Numbered from the stretch's first letter, positions 53,801-61,347 are shown. The stretch: 64,000 nucleotides of DNA from Colwellia_A sp047621305 (GCA_047621305.1 JBLHNB010000012.1:14983-78982); one strand, 5' to 3'. Notes: a model not told the origin generated them from the sequence alone. Numbers and translations are program-made.

Positions 53801-56217
53801 CTAAAATATTTACTTTGACTGGCTAATGCTTTTTGCTGAGCATCTCCTTCTAAGCGGCTTAAATCAACAATGGTTAGTGGCCATGCTCCTTGACTGTGTA
53901 TTATTTGAACCGGTTGGCCTACGTTCTCAGCGGTGTTACCTGCCGCAAAACGAGTACGTAATGCAGGATGCCTTACCACCAATACGTTTAATGCTGTTTG
54001 TAACTGTTCGCCGTTAATTGTAATTTTTAAATCTAGACAAGCGCCCATATTATAAGCGCTATTTAGCGGGTCAATTTGCCAAATAAACCATTGCCTTGCT
54101 TGCGCATGTGACATAGGTATCGCTTGTTCTGCGCTAAAGTTATTACATGGGATCAATGCTTGCTTGATTAAGATATTACCGCTGTTCACAACTTGATCAA
54201 TTGCCATCGCTTGCTCACTCAGCAGAGGAAGCTCAAATAATTGTCGAAAAGGAATATTAATCTGCCACTCTTGCTGTATTTTACCTAATAACTGTGTTGC
54301 TTTTATCGAGTTACCACCACAGGCTAAAAAATGCGAATCTTTATCTAAATTAATGCTCTTTTGTAGCAGTTCAGCCCATATTTCAGCTAATTTTTTTTCT
54401 GTTTTCGACAGGGTTAAAATTGAACGCTGGGATATTAATGATTGACCACGCAGCATGTTGCCGTGAGCATAAATGGCATAGGCTTCTTCTGCTTGTTTTT
54501 GCCAAACCACATGGCAGGCACTGCGTTGCAGTTTACCACTTGATGTTTTTGGTAAAGAACCTGGTTGCATCATAATGACAACACTGACAGTGTCACCACA
54601 AAGTTCAGAGAGTATGATGCCAAGACGATCAACAACCTGTTGTGGACTAATTTTTTTTTGTGCACGTCGAGAAAGCTCTAACGCAATACCTATACCTTCG
54701 CCTTGCAAACCTTTGGCAGCAAAAGCCGCCACTCGCCCTTTACGGGCATGTTCAAATTCGTTTTCAATACTTTTTTCCAGATCTTGTGGGTATAAATTGC
54801 GACCACGGCTAATAATAAGATCTTTGGCTCGACCGACGATAAATAGTTGGTGATTCATCGAAACCCCCAAATCTCCGGTGCGCAACCAGCGTTTACCATC
54901 TTGATCAATAAAAGTAGCAGCTGTGGCCTCTACGTTTTTCCAATATCCTTGCGCAATACTTGGACCGCTAGCCCATATTTCGCCGATCTGAGAATTTTTT
55001 AGCGTCTGCAGGCTGTCTGGGTTAACAATTTTAATTTCATGGTCGCTTACCGTATAGCCACATGCCACTTGTTTAGTACCATCTTGCTCAGCAATTTTTG
55101 CTTGCCCTTTTGCTAAGGCATCACTGTCAAAGTCTTGAACTAATAGTCCTGATAAACGCCGACCGCAAGTGATAAATAAAGTGGCTTCCGCCAAGCCGTA
55201 ACAAGGAACGATGGCCGCGTTGTTAAAACCCGTTACCGCCATATGATCAATAAAAGAAGTTAGGGTGTCGTGACGGACAGGCTCAGCACCGCTAAAAGCC
55301 ACTTGCCAGCAGGATAAATCTAATTTGGCCAATGCCTTGGCTTTAATGCGATCAACACACAAACGGTAACTAAAGTCAGGGCCACCACTTACGGTAGCAC
55401 GATGTCTATCAATAGCAGCTAGCCAACGGATCGGTTTCTCGAGAAAAAATCGTGGCGACATCAGCACACATTTTGCGCCTAAGTATAAAGGCTGTAACAA
55501 ACAACCAATAAGCCCCATATCATGGTATAGCGGTAACCAAGAGACCACCACATCTTCCTCTGTACTATTAAATCCCGCTGTAATGGCAATTTCATTAGCT
55601 ATTAAATTGCCATGGCTGACCATAACGCCTTTGGGAGCTGCAGTAGAGCCTGAGGTATATTGTAAAAAGGCAATATCATCTAACTTAGGGCTATAACTTT
55701 GCCAGTAATCACTTTGCTCAAAAACTTTAGTATCAATATTCAATAATTGGCAATTCTGTGATCCTTGTTTAACGATGCTTGCCATGGTTAACCTAACAAG
55801 TTCATTATCTTCACTGCTCGCTAATATCCACTTAGCCTGTGCATTAATACCAATTCCCACGACCCGTGCTAAGTGTTGGGAGCGAGATGATTCAGGAACA
55901 AAGAGAGGTACGGCAATTAACCCTGCATACAAGCAAGCTAAAAAGCTCACGACATAGTGCTCATTATTATCAAACATTAATAAAACACGCTCGCCTAACT
56001 GGCTATTAGCTTGTAAATAAGCCGCCAGATTACTACTGCGCGTATTGAGCTCTTGATACGTTAAGCTGATTTCAGTTAATTGTCCTTGCTGTTCACTGAC
56101 CACGACCAAAGCAATATCTTTGGGTTTACTGGCGGCCAGTTGTTGTACTCTCGTCACTATATTGAACGCTTGAGTACTAGATAAAGGTAAGTTGGGTTGT
56201 GCAGACGTCTCTGTCAT
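50890..56217 (-). CDS. Loading FAAL-NRPS (FAAL-ACP-C-A-T)
   Basis: A 1775-aa starter protein. A fatty acyl-AMP ligase (about 25-595; LQYTSGSTAAPKGVMVSHGN, WLPLYHDMGLIG, YGLAEATL) activates a free fatty acid and passes it to an ACP (about 610-690; CGGNSIKA). C (about 710-1130; HHIIADG), A (about 1160-1650) and T (about 1670-1745; LGGHSLLL) then add the first amino acid. The A-domain pocket reads DAEHIGAIT by eye. Glu at position 239 suggests a basic side chain, with the closest code known to me being the DGEACGGVT lysine domain of pyoverdine synthetase. Lysine, ornithine or a hydroxylated form are candidates. The C-terminal tail is basic (RGKRQRQTFLKKTR). The acyl chain makes the product a lipopeptide. 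Confidence 0.92.
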   Translation of the reverse strand: MTETSAQPNLPLSSTQAFNIVTRVQQLAASKPKDIALVVVSEQQGQLTEISLTYQELNTRSSNLAAYLQANSQLGERVLLMFDNNEHYVVSFLACLYAGLIAVPLFVPESSRSQHLARVVGIGINAQAKWILASSEDNELVRLTMASIVKQGSQNCQLLNIDTKVFEQSDYWQSYSPKLDDIAFLQYTSGSTAAPKGVMVSHGNLIANEIAITAGFNSTEEDVVVSWLPLYHDMGLIGCLLQPLYLGAKCVLMSPRFFLEKPIRWLAAIDRHRATVSGGPDFSYRLCVDRIKAKALAKLDLSCWQVAFSGAEPVRHDTLTSFIDHMAVTGFNNAAIVPCYGLAEATLFITCGRRLSGLLVQDFDSDALAKGQAKIAEQDGTKQVACGYTVSDHEIKIVNPDSLQTLKNSQIGEIWASGPSIAQGYWKNVEATAATFIDQDGKRWLRTGDLGVSMNHQLFIVGRAKDLIISRGRNLYPQDLEKSIENEFEHARKGRVAAFAAKGLQGEGIGIALELSRRAQKKISPQQVVDRLGIILSELCGDTVSVVIMMQPGSLPKTSSGKLQRSACHVVWQKQAEEAYAIYAHGNMLRGQSLISQRSILTLSKTEKKLAEIWAELLQKSINLDKDSHFLACGGNSIKATQLLGKIQQEWQINIPFRQLFELPLLSEQAMAIDQVVNSGNILIKQALIPCNNFSAEQAIPMSHAQARQWFIWQIDPLNSAYNMGACLDLKITINGEQLQTALNVLVVRHPALRTRFAAGNTAENVGQPVQIIHSQGAWPLTIVDLSRLEGDAQQKALASQSKYFSQQAFDLSSGPLVRAALFKLGNAGQKLILVMHHIIADGASMQIVLDEIAIIYQAEQSNQAVILPEQTISYADYAVWQREYLASGETERQLTWWTKQLGQEQPILQLTTDFPRTTTNQYVGARHRVELPKSLVQQLRQQGVTQQASLFMILLASFNALLYRHTGQKELRIGIPIANRHWQQTEALLGFFANTQVIPSTMKGQMSLTTLVAQIKAITLGAQEHQDLPFEYLVEAMKIKRSVDSHPLFQVMFSYSQHDSRRWGNLLASSSHNSWQTIDVAAQFELTLECYELENDQIVIEFVYAKNLFSADTIMRMSGHYVTLLRAFVEEPSQNIEQVKLLGDNEAKQLSKWGQGAGFSGKTPTVHALFERQVELQPEATALIFAQQTMTYAELNQAANRLAHYLLRQNIQPEDRVGMALERGFEMIIALFAIWKAGAAYVPLDPAYPKDRLAYMVADSDVIFVLTQQALQANLPNSSVPLLNVEQLNCTELPSHNPNIMLHDQHLAYVIYTSGSTGRPKGVAVTHGPLSMHIQTISKVYGINEKHRELQFFSINFDAAGEQWMTPLTAGGSIVLAKKEQLAVDNVANLITQHQVTALHLPPAYLRLLTPLLNNYQQIRTCIVGGEALNNADYHDAHRAFSAPRIVNAYGPTETIITPTAWQSLADTSANVEQVPIGRPVGDRQVYVLDADLNPVPQGASGELYIGGRGLARGYLARPDLTADCFIADLFANNGGRLYRTGDLVRWDQQGQLVYLGRIDHQVKIRGLRIELGEIETQLMTQASVKEAVVLAKESSTGLRLVAYVGGDNISALTLKQALAQHLPEYMVPSVITVLTQLPVTANGKIDRHNLPEPQWKSDSHYQAPIGTVGHKITKIWAQVLDVQRVGMNDNFFDLGGHSLLLGQMQQRLETEFEVKLTMLDLFNMTSVSAMTKYFEQQQSGQPASVNHDIQKASQRGKRQRQTFLKKTRTTVES

Positions 56218-56264
56218 TGTAAATTCTACCTATTTTTTATCTACTGTTTATCTATGTAAGATTT

Positions 56265-57035
56265 TCACACAAAGTTCTGTGTTAGGACTACTTCGGGATT
56301 ATCTGTTAAACAGGATTCATTGATGCCTGCATAAGTCATTAACGATTGAGTAATGCTTTTTAATACAAGGCTTTGTTGATCTTGAATATAAAAATGTCCA
56401 CCATTAAATTCATGCAATGTGAGTTCTTTTTCACTATGTTGCTGCCATGCCAAAAGATCCTCTGGACTAATAATGTCACTTCTTCCGCTTAGCACTTGCA
56501 TCAAAATAGGCAGTACTGGTGTTTTTTTGTACTTAAAACCTTGTAACAATCGATAATCCGCTGCTAATATATTTAGGGTCATATCTAATAGTTCCGGGTA
56601 ATCAAATAGGGCTTTGGCGCTACCGCCCTGTTGACGTAAGTTAGCAATTAAAGCATCACGGTCATGAGTATCAGGAAAGCGACTTGGATCAAATTTATCT
56701 GGTGATGGACACGCAGATAACAGTAAAACTTTAGGTAAAACTAGTTGTTTTTCTACTAGTACTTGGCTAATACCATAAGCCAGTAATGCACCCATACTAT
56801 GTCCAAAAAAAGCAAATGGCTGTTGCATATCCTCCTGATAATCACTGATCACGGTTTGAACTAAAGCATCAAAGTCTTCTACTGCCGTTTCATTTAAACG
56901 TGTGCCTCTTCCGGGTATTTCCAAAGGTACTATCTTGATCCAATGAGGTAAAAATCGACTCCACCGCAGATACATAGAAGCACTTGCCCCTGCGCATGGT
57001 AAGCAGAGCAGATTAATCGATGTTTTGGCTAACAC
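56265..57035 (-). CDS. Type II thioesterase of the NRPS-PKS cluster
   Basis: A 256-aa alpha/beta hydrolase that clears misprimed carrier domains in NRPS/PKS assembly lines. Active Ser lies in FFGHSMGALLAYG, with PGRGTR and SACPSPDKF also typical; the C-terminal His is in FNGGHFYI. A longer frame from ATG 57077 overlaps mbtH by 40 bases. GTG 57035, with GGAG inside the last mbtH codons, is the better-supported start, making the genes coupled. It lies 47 bases before the FAAL-NRPS start. Confidence 0.9.
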   Translation of the reverse strand: MLAKTSINLLCLPCAGASASMYLRWSRFLPHWIKIVPLEIPGRGTRLNETAVEDFDALVQTVISDYQEDMQQPFAFFGHSMGALLAYGISQVLVEKQLVLPKVLLLSACPSPDKFDPSRFPDTHDRDALIANLRQQGGSAKALFDYPELLDMTLNILAADYRLLQGFKYKKTPVLPILMQVLSGRSDIISPEDLLAWQQHSEKELTLHEFNGGHFYIQDQQSLVLKSITQSLMTYAGINESCLTDNPEVVLTQNFV

Positions 57036-57037
57036 AG

Positions 57038-57277
57038 CTAAAGTTGCTCCACTGTTTTTGCCTGTTCGGCCATCCATTGACGTAAAGATGCAGGACGCAT
57101 ATCAGTCCAATGTTCATTAATAAATGCATGTACTGTCGCTTTATCTCCTTGTACTTCTGGCACAGCTTGCCAACCTCCCGGAATTTCTTTCCATTGTGGC
57201 CAAATAGAGTATTGTTGTTCTTGATTTATCAAGACAATAAAGATCTGATCTTCACGATCAAAACAGCTTATTGACAT
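57038..57277 (-). CDS. MbtH-like protein
   Basis: A 79-aa MbtH family protein, the small chaperone that binds and activates NRPS adenylation domains. Conserved features: INQEQQYSIWP, WKEIPGGWQAV (the Trp pair) and WTDMRPASLR. AAGGAG precedes ATG 57277. It is the first gene of the six-gene biosynthetic operon, 107 bases after the ECF-type promoter. Confidence 0.94.
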   Translation of the reverse strand: MSISCFDREDQIFIVLINQEQQYSIWPQWKEIPGGWQAVPEVQGDKATVHAFINEHWTDMRPASLRQWMAEQAKTVEQL

Positions 57278-57384
57278 AATGTCTCCTTATTAAATAAGCT
57301 CCAACAGCTTACTCTTTGTATGTCTATCCAAAGTCACGACACACGACTATATTGTGGGACTTTAAATTAGATTTATGCTTAACA

Positions 57385-57409
57385 GACGAAAGTAAATGAG
57401 AATTGTTTA
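57385..57409 (-). promoter_or_regulatory. ECF-sigma promoter of mbtH/NRPS-PKS operon
   Basis: The minus strand reads TAAACA-N15-CGTC, 107 bases before mbtH. The element overlaps a weak Fur-like sequence (AAATGAGAATTGTTTA). It is one of four matching promoters. Confidence 0.8.
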
Positions 57410-57867
57410 AAGCAATGTGACTTTATGTACTCATTGCTTAAAAACGAGTAAAAAAGCGTATTAACATGAGATGCCATTGATAAAAAAATGACAAGGAAAC
57501 AAGCGATACTTAACGTTATTATCGTTAAATTACAAACAAGTAATAGGCGATAATAGCAATTGAATTAAGCAATATAGCTGATTTTTTATGGGGAGAAATG
57601 AATAAATACAGAACACAAAATTTAGTAAGTAGAATAACTGCGGATCAATTTTTAACACTCGACTTATGTGTTTAAACCATTAAAACGAGTGAATATAGCT
57701 AACTTGGTATAACGATTATTTTTCTTAAATAACGGTTATCAATTTGTCGTTAGATTTAAAATTTAAATTGAGTATGGCTAAAGATAAAAGTCACAAAAAT
57801 TAACGCGTAAATTATTCTGATTTATTTAGTTTATGGGGTTCACCCTGAGCTAGCTATTACGGTGTAA
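57410..57867. other. AT-rich intergenic region
   Basis: The gap between the mbtH promoter and the DUF4880 gene carries no ORF I can support. It contains a small inverted repeat TTAACG-N7-CGTTAA (57510-57528) and a weak stem CACTCG / CGAGTG (about 57656-57688). No clear terminator for the DUF4880 gene is seen. Confidence 0.5.
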
Positions 57868-58071
57868 TTAATGGTCCACTGCAGGTGGGACTAAGCCAGT
57901 TAGAAACCATAAATTAGCCGCTTTATCGTAAGCTTGTCGATGTAAAGGATTAGCATTAAGCCAAGCATTAAGACGTTTTATGTCTTGATGATTATCAGGT
58001 GTATCATGAACTGGGAATTGCGCCCATTGCCATGCGGTTGCCCATATATCATCTTTATCAGGTGCTATCAT
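57868..58071 (-). CDS. Stand-alone FecR N-terminal domain (DUF4880) protein
   Basis: A 67-aa cytoplasmic protein. It matches the N-terminal DUF4880 helix bundle of FecR-type sigma regulators: WATAWQWAQFPVHD, then IKRLNAWLNANPLHRQAYDKAANLW. In full FecR/FpvR proteins this domain binds the ECF sigma factor and is followed by a membrane helix and periplasmic domain; both are absent. The frame stops cleanly and no FecR remnant was found downstream. It may be a minimal anti-sigma or co-sigma for the neighbouring ECF factor, 126 bases upstream on the same strand, or a decayed FecR. AGGA precedes ATG 58071. Confidence 0.75.
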   Translation of the reverse strand: MIAPDKDDIWATAWQWAQFPVHDTPDNHQDIKRLNAWLNANPLHRQAYDKAANLWFLTGLVPPAVDH

Positions 58072-58197
58072 GATCCTATCCTATATAAATCAATGTCGAT
58101 TTTAAGGGAGACTATCATAAGGCGGGATGAAAAAAAAGTATTCTATACCCGCACTAAAATGGCAGTTTCAAAGGCTTACAGAGCAATATGACGACAT

Positions 58198-58725
58198 TTA
58201 TTCGTACAGTGTACGACAACTCACTATTGCAGCCATAGCGTCTTTAATCATAATATTTACTAATGCCGCCGAACATCCCACTTGCTCCGCAATTTTACGT
58301 TGTGTTAAACCAGCAAATCGATGTAACTCAAATACTTTTCTGGTCCGTTTAGGTAAACCTTCAATTACCCTGATAACGGCATCCAGTAATTGACATTCGG
58401 CCATACCCGTTTCAATATTTATCCCTGAAGAAGCGCTAGTAAATGCCGCCTCTTGGTTGTGATGGTCAAGGTAACCTGCTTCAACTTTCTTTTTACGACA
58501 ATAATCAATAGCAATATTACGTACTACTTGGCAACAGTAGCTAAATGGTTTATCGACTTTTCGGGCACAAGACCCTTTTACCAATCGAATGTATGCATCT
58601 TGCAAAACATCCTCTGTTAGATCTTGCACTCCAACAATCTTTCTTGCTATCGCGCTTAATTGTTGACGGTTAGCAACAAAAACCGCTGCAAGATCAACCG
58701 TGGCCTGACATTCCTTCATCCTCAT
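58198..58725 (-). CDS. ECF RNA polymerase sigma factor, PvdS/FecI type
   Basis: A 175-aa iron-starvation-type ECF sigma factor. Region 2 (about 15-85) includes LTEDVLQDAYIRLV and FSYCCQVVRNIAIDYCRKKK. Region 4 (about 115-170) includes LPKRTRKVFELHRFAGLTQ and a helix-turn-helix QRKIAEQVGCSAALVNIMIK. It should direct RNA polymerase to TAAA-N17-CGTC promoters of the siderophore genes. A Fur palindrome lies about 50 bases upstream. ATG 58725 lies very close to GAGGG; ATG 58719 has better spacing. The receptor lacks a signalling domain, so a PvdS/OrbS-like, Fur-only input is more likely than FecI-type cell-surface signalling. Confidence 0.9.
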   Translation of the reverse strand: MRMKECQATVDLAAVFVANRQQLSAIARKIVGVQDLTEDVLQDAYIRLVKGSCARKVDKPFSYCCQVVRNIAIDYCRKKKVEAGYLDHHNQEAAFTSASSGINIETGMAECQLLDAVIRVIEGLPKRTRKVFELHRFAGLTQRKIAEQVGCSAALVNIMIKDAMAAIVSCRTLYE

Positions 58726-58775
58726 GCCCTCGAACTAATAAAGGCGTCTAGGTTCCCATTAGCTCAGACAAAAGT

Positions 58776-58798
58776 CAAATGATAATTGTTATCATTTG
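58776..58798. promoter_or_regulatory. Fur box upstream of ECF sigma gene
   Basis: The palindrome CAAATGATAA-TTG-TTATCATTTG contains TGATAAT-T-GTTATCA. This matches the 7-1-7 Fur consensus at 14 of 15 positions. It lies between the sigma gene and the exporter stop, where the sigma promoter must be. Confidence 0.88.
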
Positions 58799-58807
58799 TA
58801 TTTGAAT

Positions 58808-60448
58808 CTATGCGACAATTTCAACTGCTTTTTGTTTAATTGATACTGTTTGTTCTAACAATTGGCCATGCTCCATTTTTAGTAGCCTATCAGCACAGTC
58901 AAAATACTTCTCGTCATGAGAGATCACTAACAATGTTTTCCCTTGAGCTTTAAGTTCAGGAAGCATTTGTCTATAAAAAACCTCCTTAAATAAGGGATCT
59001 TGATCAGCTGCCCATTCATCAAAAACTAAGAATGGACGTTGCTCTAAATGTGCAACTACCATGGCCAAGCGCTTACGCTGCCCCTGTGATAAGGCACGAG
59101 TGGAAAAAGCACCTTGAGTCACATGAACTTTATGATTAAGTTGTAATTTAGTCAGTAATTGATTCGCTGCTGTATCGAGTTCGTCAGAAGGAATATCCAG
59201 CAATTGCTCAAACAAATAAAAATCAGAAAAAATTGCTGAAAAACACTGCCGATAACTATCAATGTTATCTGAATTTACCACCTGTCCATTCAATAGTATA
59301 TTACCGCTGTTACTTTGATATAAACCAACTAATAGTTTCGCTAATGTTGTTTTTCCACTGCCGTTGCCGCCAACTAAAAAAACAATTTCTCCAGGTATAA
59401 AAGTTAAGTTAACTGGGCCTAAAGTAAAAAAATCATCTGAAGCTTCGTGATAAAATTGATGAGTGACGGCCTTAAGTTCTAATCGTTGAAATTTTGGTAA
59501 TTTAATTTGTTTTATTTTCGAGTTTGATTCATCTGATAGTTCTTCTATAACGGCTTCAATTCTTAGAGCTGCTGCTTTCGCGATATTAGCCGCAGGTAAT
59601 GCTTTCAACAAGTTCTCTAAAGGCGCTATCATATAAATGAAAATTAAAGCAAAACTGGTTAGAATTTGACTTCGTTCAGGTGAGTCATCCACTAACGAAA
59701 AAAGAACTAAACCAATAAAGGCATAAATTAAGAAGCTGCCCCAAGCAGTAGAAATAACAAAAACCGACATACCAACAGTGCGTTGTTTACGCACCTCCTC
59801 TATCGATTCTCCAAGTATATCGTCCTCAAAACGTTGACGTTTTGCGGCATGTAAACGTAGTTCTTTAGCACCATCAACCAAAGCCCGAAAGTGACCAAAC
59901 AAACTGTCTTGCTCTTGAGCCGCACGATTTAGATACTGTATAGCTTTCAAATGTACCTGATGATAACCAAGAGAGCCTAAACCTAGTACTAAAAGCGAGA
60001 TTAAGAATATTTCTCCCGATAACCAGGAAATATAAACCATACAACCGATAACAATGATGCCATTGACCACTATTACAGGTAAGCGGATAAAAAACTCTGC
60101 AACTTTTAAGCAATGCTCTGATAAAGCTGATTGCACGCGAGCACCACCAACTTCCTCTAATAATCGATAATCAGCATTTAGCACTTTTTGTGATATATGA
60201 CGGCGCAATTTTGCATGTGCCTGCTGACTTAATCGTTCAAATAAAGTTGATGCTAGTACCTGAAACACTAAAACCGCTAACACTAAACTAGCAAACGGCA
60301 CAATATATTGACTGGCTTGCACAGCGGTTGTGTTCAATACCTGATTAATTTGTGCGATTAATAAAACAACGCACACACCGCAAATTGCACTTGTTAATAT
60401 CGCAGTCGTTAATAGCCATTGCGATTGGCGAATTAAATACCTTAGCAC
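58808..60448 (-). CDS. Siderophore-type ABC exporter, fused permease-ATPase (PvdE/SyrD-like)
   Basis: A 546-aa half transporter. Six membrane helices (about 1-290) are followed by an ATPase domain with Walker A VGGNGSGKTTLAKLLVG, signature LSQGQRKRLAMV and Walker B FLVFDEWAADQDP, plus the switch His in VISHDEKYF. PvdE-family proteins move siderophore precursors from cytoplasm to periplasm. GTG 60448 is chosen as start because GGAG lies 5 bases upstream. A longer TTG-started frame (60487) would begin inside the promoter, whose -10 CGTC is at 60488-60491. No periplasmic maturation enzymes were found in the window. Confidence 0.9.
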   Translation of the reverse strand: MLRYLIRQSQWLLTTAILTSAICGVCVVLLIAQINQVLNTTAVQASQYIVPFASLVLAVLVFQVLASTLFERLSQQAHAKLRRHISQKVLNADYRLLEEVGGARVQSALSEHCLKVAEFFIRLPVIVVNGIIVIGCMVYISWLSGEIFLISLLVLGLGSLGYHQVHLKAIQYLNRAAQEQDSLFGHFRALVDGAKELRLHAAKRQRFEDDILGESIEEVRKQRTVGMSVFVISTAWGSFLIYAFIGLVLFSLVDDSPERSQILTSFALIFIYMIAPLENLLKALPAANIAKAAALRIEAVIEELSDESNSKIKQIKLPKFQRLELKAVTHQFYHEASDDFFTLGPVNLTFIPGEIVFLVGGNGSGKTTLAKLLVGLYQSNSGNILLNGQVVNSDNIDSYRQCFSAIFSDFYLFEQLLDIPSDELDTAANQLLTKLQLNHKVHVTQGAFSTRALSQGQRKRLAMVVAHLEQRPFLVFDEWAADQDPLFKEVFYRQMLPELKAQGKTLLVISHDEKYFDCADRLLKMEHGQLLEQTVSIKQKAVEIVA

Positions 60449-60487
60449 ACCTACTCCTTTTCCATTATGTATTATCAATACTAACAA

Positions 60488-60512
60488 GACGAAGTTGACT
60501 TGAAGTTGTTTA
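60488..60512 (-). promoter_or_regulatory. ECF-sigma promoter of exporter gene
   Basis: The minus strand reads TAAACA-N15-CGTC, 39 bases before GTG 60448. The fourth copy of the siderophore promoter motif. Confidence 0.8.
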
Positions 60513-60536
60513 TGCTATGACTAGCTCAAACAGATA

Positions 60537-60601
60537 TTATACCAACTGAATTAAAGCAGTGATCCGTTATAAGTGAGGATAAATATTCGATAATAAAGCG
60601 C
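60537..60601. repeat. Interspersed repeat, partial copy B
   Basis: Sixty-five bases align without gaps to 11355-11419 at about 80% by eye (TACCAA, GAATTAAAG/AAATTAAAG, AGTGATC, TTATAAG, TAAATATTC blocks). The right half and terminal inverted repeat of copy A are absent. It starts 25 bases upstream of the exporter promoter. Confidence 0.7.
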
Positions 60602-60898
60602 GGAATGATCCTTACAGTGAAGTAATTCAGGAGCATATGGTCAGGCAATATCGTCCTATTGAGGTTAAACATAGGTTTTTAGTTCCAGATACTATTAGGC
60701 TTTATGTCCCCTTAAAACACTATTACGAGTTGAGGTTATAAAAATCAAAAATTTACAACATTTATAACAAAAGGCTGCTGAACCGGCATACCTATTTAAA
60801 AATTTTATCTTCTAACCAAAGTTCAAGTTTCTTATTTTATACAACATAAAATTGCAAGCTTAGCGATTATATATTAAGGACAATAATAGAATTAAAGT

Positions 60899-61066
60899 AT
60901 GATGGATAAGATCTATTGGGACAGCTTTTTCTTTGGTTACTCTGTTCGCCCCAAAGCTACCAACAAACCTAATAAAAGTAATTCCTCTCGACTTATTCAA
61001 CTGCCAAAATTAGAAGACAGAGATACACAAATTAAAGATAGGGCTAAATTAGAGGAAAACGACTAA
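60899..61066 (+). CDS. Small hypothetical ORF
   Basis: An open frame of 55 codons (or 54 from ATG 60902) beginning MMDKIYWDSFFFGYSV, with a polar, charged second half (LPKLEDRDTQIKDRAKLEEND). I do not recognise it. The nearest AAGGA is about 25 bases upstream, so the ribosome-binding site is poor. The large gap 60602-61347 otherwise holds an open stretch 60583-60738 that looks like a remnant, and the EF-G promoter. It may be a real small protein or chance. Confidence 0.3.
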   Translation: MMDKIYWDSFFFGYSVRPKATNKPNKSNSSRLIQLPKLEDRDTQIKDRAKLEEND

Positions 61067-61281
61067 GGTCAAAATAAAATACCTCCGTCATAGTTAAGAC
61101 TGATTTAGAGTTCATAGTATATAACTTAAAAATCATTAGATGGAGGCTATTTTCTCTTGATATGGCTTTTATCACGGAGCCTATCAATTAAGAAAAAATA
61201 CAACTGAAATGGAAATTTATATTATAATGCCTATAATTTTTTAAAAATTATTTATTTATTATGTCTCTCTCTCATAACTAA

Positions 61282-61297
61282 TGGTATACTCCCGCGC
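61282..61297 (+). promoter_or_regulatory. EF-G 2 promoter, extended -10 with GC-rich discriminator
   Basis: TGGTATACT (TGn-extended -10, 5 of 6 matches) is followed by CCCGCGC, then AT-rich DNA. This is the same architecture as the rplN promoter, and it predicts growth-rate/stringent control. The leader would be about 50 bases. Confidence 0.6.
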
Positions 61298-61347
61298 AAA
61301 TTTTCATCAATTCCACTTTTTTAGTCGAAATTAAATAGAGTAAAGTA

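Noticed and set aside
57510..57528. TTAACG-N7-CGTTAA as an operator
   Set aside because: A short AT-rich inverted repeat of this size is expected by chance, and it does not match a consensus known to me.
60449..60487. Longer TTG-started N terminus for the ABC exporter
   Set aside because: The frame would begin next to the promoter -10 (CGTC 60488-60491), before the likely transcription start; GTG 60448 has a good GGAG.
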